Assembly (NCBI RefSeq): GCF_012933505.1
Contig: NZ_JABBNB010000003.1
Location: 1 to 64,000 of the forward strand
Length of the DNA: 64,000 nt
Source of the DNA: Gordonia asplenii
GTDB lineage: Bacteria > Actinomycetota > Actinomycetes > Mycobacteriales > Mycobacteriaceae
Direction of reading: 5' to 3'
The notes beneath the pieces are model-generated. The model had not been told where the DNA came from. It searched no databases and was given only the letters and a program-made list of their open reading frames with translations. A program made the translations under genes and the position numbers. The stretch's first letter is position 1, and each line of letters starts with the position of its first letter. Below, piece after piece: positions 12,131 to 21,292 of the stretch.

Positions 12131-12619
12131 GCTAGGGTCGGTGTCGTCCCACCCACGGTCCGCGACAGAGGTACTCGTCTGCTGAAGGTCCCGGCTGTCA
12201 GGGCTTAGTCGTAGATTGGATGTCGAGGCAGGTCCATCTAGCTACGCGGGTCCCACGGACGGCCCTCTGAGGGCACTTGGTTCATAGCCGCCTCCATACG
12301 GAACACAGTCGCGCTATGACAGAAAGAGGGACCTGCGATGCTCCGCACAAGCCTCAGCGCTCAGTACGCAAGGGCAGTGTGTACACGGCTGAGCGCCCAC
12401 CATTCTGCTGTTCACGGTGGTCTGCACCAGGCGCGGCCTGGTTGTGCGGTTAGTCGGGAACCCATTCAAATCTTTCTGAAGCGGACCAGTGCGTCTGAAA
12501 GCGCGGTTCAATGCGAAGACTCGCGAAGGTCAGGGAAGTCGGCTGCCGGACGGAGCCAAGTAGACTGTCTCCCGCGGAGCCTACCCATTCCGCGTTCCGA
12601 GCAGGGGAAAGGTGGTGCA

Positions 12620-13399
12620 GTGGCCGGATCGCTGGCCTACACCGTCAACGACGGCCCAATCTCCGCGACCGGGCACCTCCTTGAAGAGTCGGATGTCACC
12701 CACATCGCCCCTAGCGTGCAATCGATCTTGCGGGACGAGACCGGTGTCCAAGAGGCGCGCGAAGCGCTCGCCGACTTGGCGCAGACCGACTTCGAGAACG
12801 AGCGGCTAGAGAGCATCCTCGCTCCTCCTGATACGTTCGAAGAGTGGCGAGCAGGGGAGGCACTCGCCGAGCATCACCTGACTACGGAAGCTGGATGCGA
12901 GTTCCCCTGGCCCGACAGTCGGTCAACGAGAAACCCGAACAGCAGCGGTGGAGGCGTGGACCTTATTGGATTCCACGTTGGCGATCGAGTTAGGTTCGTC
13001 TTCGCCGAAGTGAAGACCAGCCATCAACAGGCCTGGCCACCCGCACTACTGACGAGCCGCAGCCACGGACTTCATAGCCAGATGGCTGGCCTCAACGCGG
13101 GCGACGATCGCAGCAAGTGGGCGATTCGGTACCTCGCAATGAACTCAGTGGGCAAGTCGTGGATCGGCAGCTTCCGTCAGGCAATGGAGACCTATCTAGC
13201 AGACTGCGCGGACGTTGTCATTTTCGGCGTTCTCATCCACGCAAGCGAACCGAATCAAGCAGACCTTCGTGCCAGAGCCTCCAGCCTCGCTCCGTCAGTG
13301 AAAGTACCAACCAGAATGGCGCTCATCGCAATCTACTTGACCGCCGAATTACTGGCTCGGGTCACAGATGGTTCGGTCATATTAGAGACTGCGGCATGA
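12620..13399 (+). CDS. PD-(D/E)xK nuclease-like protein, HamA-like partner of the downstream helicase
   Basis: The 259-residue protein has GGGVDLIGF (about 110-118) followed by VRFVFAEVKTS (about 124-134). This gives the D...ExK spacing of PD-(D/E)xK nucleases. A GEALAEHHL helix precedes it, an arrangement that resembles DUF1837 (HamA of Hachiman). The GTG start at 12620 follows GGGGAAAGG by about 8 bases. The stop overlaps the helicase ATG (ATGA), so the pair is translationally coupled. A nuclease tightly linked to a Ski2-like helicase is the Hachiman layout. I cannot confirm family membership, and a different nuclease-helicase defence pair is possible. Confidence 0.6.
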   Translation: MAGSLAYTVNDGPISATGHLLEESDVTHIAPSVQSILRDETGVQEAREALADLAQTDFENERLESILAPPDTFEEWRAGEALAEHHLTTEAGCEFPWPDSRSTRNPNSSGGGVDLIGFHVGDRVRFVFAEVKTSHQQAWPPALLTSRSHGLHSQMAGLNAGDDRSKWAIRYLAMNSVGKSWIGSFRQAMETYLADCADVVIFGVLIHASEPNQADLRARASSLAPSVKVPTRMALIAIYLTAELLARVTDGSVILETAA

Positions 13400-16300
13400 C
13401 TATTTCCCGCGAGGCAATCAGCAGCCTCCGGTCTCACTGGGCAATCGAAGCCCTCGGCCATGAGCGAGCGCGGGCGGCGCAGTTCGCCGCAGCGTCCATG
13501 TATGTTGACTCGAACCTGGGCCGTCAACTTCACCGTGAAGACTCTTATGACGCCGCGACCGCGGCGCTCATTCAGGACGTCGCGTTCGCTTATGAGATCG
13601 TCGCCAGTGAGAGCATTGACGCGCTCGCACATCCGTCAGTGCACTCTGCTGCATCAGGCGCCGAGGTAGCGGAAGCTGCGGCCCACGAAGCGTTCGCCTT
13701 GTTGCGAGCGCTGCCGTTGAAGCGCGACTCGTTGGAAGCGCTGGTGCATCAAGTTCTACAACTCGGCGCGCTCGCATATTGTTCAGACCGCTGGGCGGAG
13801 TTCCGGGCGTGGATGCGCGAGCGCGAAGTCACCCCAGAACTGTTTGTTACTGACGGGCCATGGGACATGCGCGTACTAAGCGATTTGGGGCAGATTTGGG
13901 CGCGACTCCTTCGTAAGGACGGATGGCGCGACCTCGAAGGCGTGGCACAGACCGTCTCACGGCTGAGGGCAGAGCAGCAAGAGAACGAGGAACTCCTTTT
14001 CGATGCGCAGGCACGGCCCGAGGATTTGCAGGTTGCTGGGTGGCGCCTCGTGGCCCTGTACCACTGGGCCAGGCTATCCGAGATGGTCGCTACTTACCTT
14101 ATGCAAGGCGAGCCTGTCGATATTGCGACGCAACTGGACTTCCACTTCGATCGAGCGATCTCCGCGGCGCAGCAATCTGCCGATCCAGCGTTCGTAGTAG
14201 TTCTCCAATGGCAGCGCGCGATGGCTCAACGCATGGTGGCAGGTGCACTGTGGTCCGTCACAAGAATCGGTCCCGAGATTCGGAGCATTGTTGAAACAGC
14301 GACACGGCAACGCTCCATGTTTGAAATGCTTCCGCCACAGCGCATAGCGATTCAGGAACAGGGACTCATGGACCCTGCAAGCGCGGCGGTCGTTGTCGAT
14401 CTGCCCACGAGCGCGGGCAAGACTATCCTCGCGGAGTTCAAGATTGTTCAAGCGATTGGCCAGTTCAAGCAGGATAACGGCTGGGTCGCGTATGTGGCAC
14501 CGACGCGGGCGCTGGTCTCGCAGATAACGCGACGCCTGAGGCGTGACCTTGGACCAAGCGGTATTCGCGTAGAAGAACTCACCTCTGCGGTCGAGATTGA
14601 TGAAATCGAAGCCGGAATGCTCAACGAGTCTCCCTTCGATGTGTTAGTGGCAACTCCAGAAAAGCTCCACCTCGCAATCCGAAATGCGGCAATTGGTCGA
14701 CCGCTCGCGTTGTTGGTGCTTGATGAGGCGCATAACATTGAGGATTCTGACCGCGGCATCAGAATCGAACTATTACTGGCGACTGTCAAACGAGATTGTG
14801 CTCAAGCGAACTTCTTGTTGCTTATGCCTTATGTGCCGAACGGTGACGATCTTGCTAGGTGGCTGGCGCCGCAAACTGGAAAGAGCGTTAGCCTCGCGAC
14901 AACCCCTTGGCAGCCCAACGATCGACTGATCGGTCTTGTTTCGGTGGTGGCTCCCTCCTCTGGGCGGGGAAGGGATTGGCGGCTGTCTTTTGAGCCTATG
15001 CTTACGAGCGGCTCATCGATGAACGTCTCCGGCTCCTACCAGATAGGTCAAGCGCCACAACTTAATTGCACTTTCTCCAGTATCAAGAACAGCCTTAGCA
15101 AGATCGCTGGTGCTTCGGCACTAACGCTGTCCGAGCGGGGGACTGCGATCGTAATCTGCCCGACGATCTCAACCGTGTGGACAATTGCTGAGGAGTTGAC
15201 GGGTCAGCTTCCGGAGGTGGAGGATCCCGATATCGCGTTGGTGCAGCGGTATCTAGCAGCAGAAATCAGCGAGGACTATGCCCTCATTGGCATGCTTGCA
15301 CACCAGGTGGGGGTACACCACGCAGGACTCTCTGACGAAACGCGCGCGCTGATGGAATGGCTTGCCGAGCAAGGAAAGCTGCGGATACTCGTCGCGACGA
15401 CCGGACTGTCTCAGGGGCTGAACTTCCCGGTCTCTTCCATACTCCTCGCAAGTCGGAACCTGCCTAGCGGTAAGTTCAACCGGCCAATGACTGCTCGCGA
15501 ATTCTGGAATCTTGCGGGCAGGGCGGGCAGGGTTGATCAGGACAGCATCGGCGTCGTTGGAATATCTAGTAAAGAAGGTGATCGGGAATCGCTGGCGCAG
15601 TTCTTGTCCGAACAGACAGGCGCGCTCGTTTCCCGGCTCGTGGTTCTCCTGGATGAACTCGAAGATGCTGGTCGGCTACTTAATCTGGAGCGAACGCTCT
15701 ACAACGATCAGTGGGCGGACTTCCGCAGTTATGTCGCACACCTTTTCGCTCAGAAGAAGAACCTCGATGCAGTACTGTCCGAAACGGAGCTGCTGCTGCG
15801 AAACACGTTCGGATACTCATCCCTTGCCGAAGCGAGCCCCGTCGAAAGGCAAAAGGGAGTTAGGCTTTTGGAGGCGACACGTTCCTATGCTGCTGAGCTC
15901 GCTCAGAATATCGAGACTGCAACGCTCGCCGATAGCACCGGGTTCACTCCTGAAGGTATCCGTTCTGCAATGGGTGAGATGCGTCGGATGGACAAGTCTC
16001 TCGATGCGAGCGATTGGCAGCCTGACAGCTTGTTTGGCGATGTGTCGTCTAGCGCTCTGCCTGATCTGATGCGGGTCATGCTTCAACTCCCGCAGATTAG
16101 GGGCAGCATTGATGAGCTAAGTGGCGCTGGTACCGGGATTGGCGACAGGGCGGCCAAGATTGCCGCTGACTGGGTCGCCGGCATCTCTCTCAAGGCCATT
16201 GCCGAGCGCTATTTCGGCGATGCAGTAAGCCCGACCGCCGCGCTTACCGATGCAACGAAGGCAATCTATCGAAATCTTGCGACGGCCGGTACGTGGGGGA

Positions 16301-16680
16301 TTACAGCCCTGTCCAAGTTGCCTACGAGCGGCATTGATTTCGACAACGTTAGCGAAAGCGATCTGCGAAGTATCAACCTGCTCGGTGCAATGCTGTATCA
16401 CGGCGTCAACACCGAGGCTGGTGTGGTGATGCGGATGAGTTCAGTTCCGAGAACTGCAGCTAACTCACTCGGTGCTGAGTTTGCGGAGCGCCACGAGCCG
16501 GGGGCTCTTCGCCCCGCTGAGGCGCGGGAGTTCCTCTCACAACTGTCCGATGCTGACTGGGGCCGACACGTTCCGAGAGGGTCAAACCTCGCTGGTTCTG
16601 ACCTGCGAGATCTATGGCTGGTCCTGTCAGGCAGCAATGGAGACCCCAGGGTTCGGTCTACTGTAGGCGCGGCAGAGTAG
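13396..16680 (+). CDS. Superfamily 2 Ski2-like helicase, HamB-like
   Basis: The 1094-residue protein carries a full set of SF2 motifs: Walker A LPTSAGKT (about 335-342), Ia APTRALVSQ, motif II VLDEAHNIED (DEAH, about 442), V TTGLSQGLNFPV and VI NLAGRAGR (about 706). GVHHAGL before motif V is typical of Ski2/HELQ helicases. About 320 helical residues precede the helicase core and about 350 follow it. The ATG at 13396 overlaps the nuclease stop; an upstream frame from 13117 lies inside that gene. Size, motif set and the nuclease partner fit HamB, which in Hachiman senses DNA damage or phage intermediates and releases its nuclease. That role is inferred. Confidence 0.75.
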   Translation: MTISREAISSLRSHWAIEALGHERARAAQFAAASMYVDSNLGRQLHREDSYDAATAALIQDVAFAYEIVASESIDALAHPSVHSAASGAEVAEAAAHEAFALLRALPLKRDSLEALVHQVLQLGALAYCSDRWAEFRAWMREREVTPELFVTDGPWDMRVLSDLGQIWARLLRKDGWRDLEGVAQTVSRLRAEQQENEELLFDAQARPEDLQVAGWRLVALYHWARLSEMVATYLMQGEPVDIATQLDFHFDRAISAAQQSADPAFVVVLQWQRAMAQRMVAGALWSVTRIGPEIRSIVETATRQRSMFEMLPPQRIAIQEQGLMDPASAAVVVDLPTSAGKTILAEFKIVQAIGQFKQDNGWVAYVAPTRALVSQITRRLRRDLGPSGIRVEELTSAVEIDEIEAGMLNESPFDVLVATPEKLHLAIRNAAIGRPLALLVLDEAHNIEDSDRGIRIELLLATVKRDCAQANFLLLMPYVPNGDDLARWLAPQTGKSVSLATTPWQPNDRLIGLVSVVAPSSGRGRDWRLSFEPMLTSGSSMNVSGSYQIGQAPQLNCTFSSIKNSLSKIAGASALTLSERGTAIVICPTISTVWTIAEELTGQLPEVEDPDIALVQRYLAAEISEDYALIGMLAHQVGVHHAGLSDETRALMEWLAEQGKLRILVATTGLSQGLNFPVSSILLASRNLPSGKFNRPMTAREFWNLAGRAGRVDQDSIGVVGISSKEGDRESLAQFLSEQTGALVSRLVVLLDELEDAGRLLNLERTLYNDQWADFRSYVAHLFAQKKNLDAVLSETELLLRNTFGYSSLAEASPVERQKGVRLLEATRSYAAELAQNIETATLADSTGFTPEGIRSAMGEMRRMDKSLDASDWQPDSLFGDVSSSALPDLMRVMLQLPQIRGSIDELSGAGTGIGDRAAKIAADWVAGISLKAIAERYFGDAVSPTAALTDATKAIYRNLATAGTWGITALSKLPTSGIDFDNVSESDLRSINLLGAMLYHGVNTEAGVVMRMSSVPRTAANSLGAEFAERHEPGALRPAEAREFLSQLSDADWGRHVPRGSNLAGSDLRDLWLVLSGSNGDPRVRSTVGAAE

Positions 16681-16812
16681 CCTCGGTAGGTATCGCCGTG
16701 CCGCCGCCGCGTCCGTGTGCTCGATGACGCGACCAGCGGGCAGGCGAGTACTTCGAAGGCTAGGGCGCCGTCTATCACCATTCTCAGGTCCATCGCTCCG
16801 GAAGGTTGATGC

Positions 16813-18174
16813 ATGAAGCTCACCGCAATCTACTCGAGATTTTTCCGATCGCTGAACTATGACTACGTCCGATTGTCGAGCCCGAGCTACCGTCCTGATC
16901 CCTGGGATGTCACGCCTTCAGGCGCCCAATACCCGTTCGTGCGACTGCGCTTGGAAGACCGGATCACGACTGTTGTCGGAGGCAATGAATCGGGCAAGAG
17001 CCAGGTGCTTGCCGCCGTACGGGCTGCGCTGACCGGGGAGGGCTACGAGAGGAGTGACTTTTGCCGCTACTCGCCGTTCTTTACGGTCGACAAGACTCTC
17101 GTTCGGCGAGAGTTTGGCGCTGAGTTCCGAGACATCAGCGACACTGACATCAGGACGCTTGAAGAAGCGACGGGTGAGGCGGGGTTTAGTGGAATTGATC
17201 GTGTAGCCATCTTTCGAATGAACACAACTCCGCAGCTTCGTCTGTACGTACACCGCGGAAATAGGTGGCTGGATCCGAGTCACATCAAGAAACCGACGCT
17301 CTTGAACGATGCCGGGCTTCCCGCACCGTTTTACATCGACGCGGACGTACCTCTGCCGGACAGTGTTCCCCTGGAGTTCCTAGCCACCGGAAAACCAACC
17401 GCAGCAGTCGGGCGCAACGTGCTTCGTAGCGTTTGGGATGCGTTTACGAATAACTCCAGCTGGTTCGAATCGAGAGAGACTGTTGTCAGTCAGGCGAGCG
17501 AGATCTCGACCTCCTTCAAGGCCTCGCCCTCAAGCGACGACGACCAGCTCAGGAAGTACCGTCTCGCTGCCGATTTATTGCTCAAGATTGCGGACCTTGA
17601 TCGCTCGCAGTTCGTAGAACTGCAGAATGCAGTACGAACAAAGAACGGCTATGCAAACAGCATCGTCGACACGATCAACAGTGAGCTGTCGAAAGCTCTC
17701 AATTTCCCGCATTGGTGGACGCAGGACAGCCAGTTCGAGTTGTTCGTGGCCCTCTTCGAATATGACTTGGTTTTCATGATTCGCGACCGGACTGGCCGCT
17801 CCTATGGATTCGACGAGAGAAGTGATGGCCTCAAATACTTCTTGAGCTATTTCGTTCAGTACCTCGCCCACGAGGCACCTATTGACGGGCGACCGGAGAT
17901 CCTGCTAATGGATGAGCCGGACCGCTTTCTATCGAGTTCTGGTCAACAGGACCTCCTCAGAGTGTTCGCCGACTTCGCGGACCCCGAAGATGACGCCCGT
18001 GCTTCGGTACAGGTTCTCTACGTCACGCACTCACCATTCCTGATCGACAAGAACCATGCCGAGCGGATTCGAGTACTCGAAAAGGGCGAGCACGACGAGG
18101 GGACACGCATCGTCGCGAGCGTCGCACAGAACCACTATGAACCGCGCTCAGATCTGCGTTTGGAAGCTTCGTAG
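16813..18174 (+). CDS. OLD-like AAA ATPase half
   Basis: The 453-residue ABC-type ATPase has Walker A GGNESGKS (about 57-64), a signature-like FDERSDGLKYFLSYF, Walker B EILLMDEPDRFLS (about 362) and a switch His in VTHSPFLID (about 405). This is the ATPase arrangement of OLD-family nucleases. The last residues, NHYEPRSDLRLEAS, depart from the family after NHYEP. In the -1 frame the same DNA reads RSAFGSFVGETAFIGTCN and runs into the TOPRIM gene, so the two halves look like one protein broken by a single-base frame change. The gene lies 132 bases after the helicase in the same orientation. Confidence 0.75.
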   Translation: MKLTAIYSRFFRSLNYDYVRLSSPSYRPDPWDVTPSGAQYPFVRLRLEDRITTVVGGNESGKSQVLAAVRAALTGEGYERSDFCRYSPFFTVDKTLVRREFGAEFRDISDTDIRTLEEATGEAGFSGIDRVAIFRMNTTPQLRLYVHRGNRWLDPSHIKKPTLLNDAGLPAPFYIDADVPLPDSVPLEFLATGKPTAAVGRNVLRSVWDAFTNNSSWFESRETVVSQASEISTSFKASPSSDDDQLRKYRLAADLLLKIADLDRSQFVELQNAVRTKNGYANSIVDTINSELSKALNFPHWWTQDSQFELFVALFEYDLVFMIRDRTGRSYGFDERSDGLKYFLSYFVQYLAHEAPIDGRPEILLMDEPDRFLSSSGQQDLLRVFADFADPEDDARASVQVLYVTHSPFLIDKNHAERIRVLEKGEHDEGTRIVASVAQNHYEPRSDLRLEAS

Positions 18175-18206
18175 GTGAGACAGCTTTTATCGGCACCTGC
18201 AACCTG

Positions 18207-19301
18207 ATGCTCGAAGGACCGTCCGATCAGATTCTACTTGCTGGGATCTCAAGTTGGTTGGGCCGTCAGAACATTCCTGACCTCGAACGGCTTGATCTAA
18301 ACCGCATCACGCTCGTGCCTGCGGGCGGTGTGAGTCAGGTACCGTATCTGATCTATCTGGCAAGGGGGCGGGACATCGAACGGCCAGCGGTGATAGCGCT
18401 TCTGGACGGCGATAAAGCAGGAAACGATGCTCGCGCGGCGATCCGTAAGGGTGGTGCTCGACGGAAGCCACTTATCTCCGACAACCTTGTACTGCAGCTT
18501 TCCGACACGGAACTCGACGGAGTCACAACCGACAACCCGCACGGCCGAGTTGCTATTGAGGACCTGGTTCCGACCGGCATCGCGGTCGCAGCTGCGGCTC
18601 GCTACTGCGCTGAGTTCGTCCCAGACATAGACGTCCCTGCGCTCGGGCTCACCGTCAGTTCTGTGTTCGGTGAGGACTCGGCGGAGCCGGCGAAGGCAGG
18701 TGCGAAGGGGACAATTGACGCGGTGGAGCAAGCGATCCGCAGGATTGCAGCAGAGGAGAACTTTGAGCTGAACAAGATTGGTTTCGCCCGGAGTGTGCTG
18801 AGTGTGCTGGTTGAACTCGCAAGTGAAGCCCCACAAGAGCGGGATCGTCAGGTCTTAGCTAAGAACTTCCGTCTTCTTTTCAGCGCCCTAGGTGTCAGGC
18901 AGCGAGCAGCTGTCCGTGCTGAGAGCGTCGAACGGGTCGCCAGTAGAATCAACCGTGCGCGAGATCGTTTCATGCGAGAGCATGTCTCCACAGCCACACG
19001 CGAACACGTGCTGTTGCTCATCGAGGAGATATCCGGGCAACTCGACGATTCGGAGGAAGCTGAAGATGTTCGGGCTGAGATGCGTTCGTGGAGAACGCGG
19101 TTCCATCTGAATGAGGACCCACGCGAGGTGATCGAAGATATCGAGAAGCTTCATACTGCACTCCGGTCACTCGCATACCTCGGAAAGCGCAATGCCGCGA
19201 GCGAGCCGACCACTCCTCACACGCCCACCCTCGACGCGGGGGACGGGACTCTGGTGATCGCCAGCAATGAAGATGTTTCGCAACTGTTGTCTAGGCCCTA
19301 G
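18207..19301 (+). CDS. TOPRIM nuclease half of the OLD-like protein
   Basis: From ATG 18207 this frame encodes 364 residues. The TOPRIM acidic motifs are clear: LEGPSDQILL at the start (catalytic Glu, residue 3) and ALLDGDKAG (about 64-72). OLD proteins use this domain for metal-dependent nicking or cleavage. No ribosome site precedes 18207, and conserved family residues lie upstream in the same frame back to about 18150. The product is therefore probably made by frameshifting from the ATPase gene, or the gene pair is a frameshift mutant. The TAG stop lies inside the left terminal repeat of the adjacent insertion sequence, so the natural C-terminus may have been cut off. Confidence 0.65.
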   Translation: MLEGPSDQILLAGISSWLGRQNIPDLERLDLNRITLVPAGGVSQVPYLIYLARGRDIERPAVIALLDGDKAGNDARAAIRKGGARRKPLISDNLVLQLSDTELDGVTTDNPHGRVAIEDLVPTGIAVAAAARYCAEFVPDIDVPALGLTVSSVFGEDSAEPAKAGAKGTIDAVEQAIRRIAAEENFELNKIGFARSVLSVLVELASEAPQERDRQVLAKNFRLLFSALGVRQRAAVRAESVERVASRINRARDRFMREHVSTATREHVLLLIEEISGQLDDSEEAEDVRAEMRSWRTRFHLNEDPREVIEDIEKLHTALRSLAYLGKRNAASEPTTPHTPTLDAGDGTLVIASNEDVSQLLSRP

Positions 19302-20345
19302 ATGATTGATTCCTGGTGTTAGTGGTCGTAGGCGGTGAGGGATCGGCGGATGGTGGCGCCGATGGTGTCGTTGTGCCAGATCGCGGCGGTCAGGGCGAGG
19401 ATGCGTTGGGCGATGCGGGCGCAGACTCCGGCTGCGGTGCGGCCGCCGTGCTGTTCGAGGTTGAGTTGCCCTTTGAGGGTGTCGTTGACTGATTCGATGA
19501 TCTGCCGTAGTGGCTTGAGGAATCGTTGCCCTGGTCGGGGCTTCTCACCCTTGCGGGTCGGCCGGATGAGGGTGATGCCGGCCTCGGTCAGCTCGGTTTC
19601 GAATGCTGTGCTGTAGTAACCCTTGTCGGTGATGATCGTCAATTGTTCGGGCGGGATGCGATTGGTCAATCCTGTTGTGCCGGTGAGGATATCGTGCAAT
19701 ACCTCACGTTCGTTGGCCTTCGCTCCAGTTAATGCCCACCCGACGGGCACGCCATGCACGGTGGTCAGCAGATGCAGTCGCAGACCCCAAAAGAACCGCG
19801 AGTGCGACGCGCAGTAGCCGTACTCGGCCCACCCCGGCCAGCTCCGAGCGCAGCGCGGTCTCACGGGAGCGTCCGCACTCGACCGGGGTGGAGTCGGCCA
19901 GCAGTACGGTGTCGTCGCCGATACTGGTCATTGCGGTGAGGGTGGTACCGAGCCAGGCCATCACTGGGGCCAGATCGCGCAGGCGTTTGTTGTAGCCGGG
20001 TTGGTGCGGCACATACGGGAACATCCCGCTCAGATGCGTGCGGACATGTCGCAGCCACCGTCGTTCACTGGTGTGACCGAGCAGTGCCTGCATGACCGCG
20101 AGGGTGATCAGTTCGGCGTCGGTGATGGTGGCGGTGAACCCGCCAGCCGGTGTGGGTGTGACCCGCTCAGGGTGGGCTTTGAGGAGATCGTCACAGGTCA
20201 CGTACAGTGCAGTGGCGAGGTCGTCCAGGTCGGTGTCCATATCGACTCCCTGTCGGTGTTGGGTTAGCAGCACCGATCCTGGACGATCCGCCCCTCAAAT
20301 CCCACACGCCACACCGGCCACATCACCAGGAATCACTCATCTAGG
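19297..20345 (-). mobile_element. IS982-family insertion sequence
   Basis: Terminal inverted repeats of 22 bases (19297-19318 and 20324-20345, one mismatch) enclose a minus-strand transposase relic. I see no clear target-site duplication in the flanks. The element lies inside the tRNA-Pro element between the TOPRIM gene and integrase remnant B. It has probably inserted into the 3' end of the TOPRIM gene, whose stop codon it now supplies. Confidence 0.8.
19319..20240 (-). pseudogene. IS982-family transposase, broken by a single-base insertion
   Basis: The first part (start 20240, MDTDLDDLATALY) carries the catalytic Asp in LADSTPVECG. The second part resumes in another frame at AEYGYCASHSRFFWGLRLHLL with TDKGYY (second Asp) and a later Glu in ESVNDTLKGQLNLEQH. 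The break is at 19832-19835, where four Gs on the coding strand would have to be three to read LAGWAEYG. No typical slippery site is seen, so a disabling insertion, or a base-calling error in a G run, is the simplest reading. Confidence 0.85.
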
Positions 20346-20353
20346 TCACAGCC

Positions 20354-20746
20354 CTATTCGTCGTCACCGATCGCCATGAGGTCATCGGGGAACTCGTGCG
20401 AGTACACGTCGAGGGTGATTGACGGTTTTGAGTGACCGAGGATGCGTGAGACCTGCACCGGCGTCATGCCCTGACGGATCGCTGCAGTCGCGGCACTGTG
20501 TCGGAGGCCATGCACAGTGATCGACACGTCGGCCAGCGCAGCGGCCGGTTTGAACACCCGCGCCGACCAATTGCGGAGCCTCAGCGGCCCACCGTCGCGC
20601 TGTGCCAACACGAGCGCGTACTCATCGTCGGCGATGCCCGCACAGACCGCAGAGTTTTGAATATGGGCCGATAAACGCTGATGGACACCGACCGCAGATG
20701 AGCGAATATTCGCAGTAAATCGGTATAAGCTGCCAACGTCTGACAA
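20354..20746 (-). pseudogene. Tyrosine integrase C-terminal remnant B
   Basis: The segment from about 20655 down to 20354 encodes the C-terminal half of a tyrosine integrase, including the HxxR motif in HGLRHSAATAAI, LGHSKPSIT and the nucleophile Tyr in LDVYSHEF. Upstream of 20655 the reading frame continues but no longer resembles integrase, and the shared 16-base repeat marks the break. The N-terminal DNA-binding domain is missing, so the fragment should not excise the element. It lies about 40-120 bases from attR. Confidence 0.8.
20643..20658. repeat. Second copy of the 16-bp direct repeat
   Basis: CAGACCGCAGAGTTTT is identical to 11932-11947. It sits at the point where integrase similarity of remnant B ends. 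Confidence 0.6.
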
Positions 20747-20779
20747 AACACGAAAGCCCAGGATAGAGCGTTACACATA

Positions 20780-20824
20780 ACTGGGGGTCAACTGGTCGCA
20801 GGTTCAAATCCTGTCAGCCCGACA
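20780..20824 (+). other. Right attachment site (attR), copy of the tRNA-Pro 3' end
   Basis: This 45-base copy of the tRNA-Pro 3' half (11833-11877) has one mismatch in the anticodon stem. Without the 5' half it cannot make a tRNA. It marks the right end of the integrated element. The hairpin at 20869-20904 just outside is probably the original tRNA terminator, displaced by the insertion. Confidence 0.85.
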
Positions 20825-21292
20825 AGAGTGACCAGCGTAAACACGCTGAATCAGAGTTATTGCGCAATAGCGGCTCGGCCTTCCGTTCGGAGGTCCGAGC
20901 CGCTGTTAGTCGCAAGGCCGGGTCTTGGGGTGTTCTCTGACTGGGGGGACTCTCACGTCAATGGTGGGCTCGTCGTGCTCTGGTAACCACACGTTGACAA
21001 GCACGAGATCAGTCTCGCCTGAGTACCGCCAACGTTCGTTCGACACGGCCTCGCATGATCCCGAAAGTCGGGGCATTGAAATACCCAATCGCGTGCAAAG
21101 TGGTCGCCAACCCGGTTATGGCCCTAGTTGATTCTCGATCTTCGGCGCATCGGACGAGTAATAGCCAGCAAAGAACAGGTCCCAAATCTCACCACTATTC
21201 AGTCTACGAATGGCCTCCCGGTTAGGGTGCGAAGATGATGGCCAAAATCGGTGGGCCGCCACGTCACCGCGGCCGAAGCGTGTCGCCGTTCC
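20825..21292. other. Gene-poor stretch right of the element
   Basis: About 470 bases contain the hairpin at 20869-20904 and then mixed sequence. A minus-strand frame at 20906-21088 reads NERWRYSGETDLVLVNVWLP and is protein-like. It lacks a good start and is too short to identify, so it may be the tail of a lost gene. I see nothing else. Confidence 0.45.
20869..20904. terminator. Terminator-like hairpin after attR
   Basis: AGCGGCTCGG (20869-20878) pairs perfectly with CCGAGCCGCT (20895-20904) across a 16-base loop that itself can pair (CCTTCCG/CGGAGG). No long T run follows. Its place right after the tRNA 3' end suggests it ended tRNA-Pro transcription before the element inserted. Confidence 0.6.

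Larger units (their letters stand above)
11878..12619. other. Gene-poor left end of the element: att flank, integrase remnant and cargo promoter region
   Basis: Between the tRNA and the nuclease-like gene, the only recognisable coding relic is the integrase fragment at 11990-12130. The rest shows no convincing gene. A frame open from 12338 (ATG after GAGGGA) continues in frame into the nuclease gene, but its first 94 residues look non-coding. TAGACT near 12557 could be a -10 element for the cargo operon (weak). Confidence 0.5.

Noticed and set aside
12338..12619. ATG at 12338 after GAGGGA as start of the nuclease-like gene
   Set aside because: The extra 94 residues are Ser/Arg-rich and not protein-like; GTG 12620 has a good ribosome site. 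It remains an outside possibility.
19826..19840. Programmed frameshift in the IS982-type transposase
   Set aside because: The break is in a short G run without a slippery heptamer, and the family does not normally need frameshifting; a disabling insertion is simpler.
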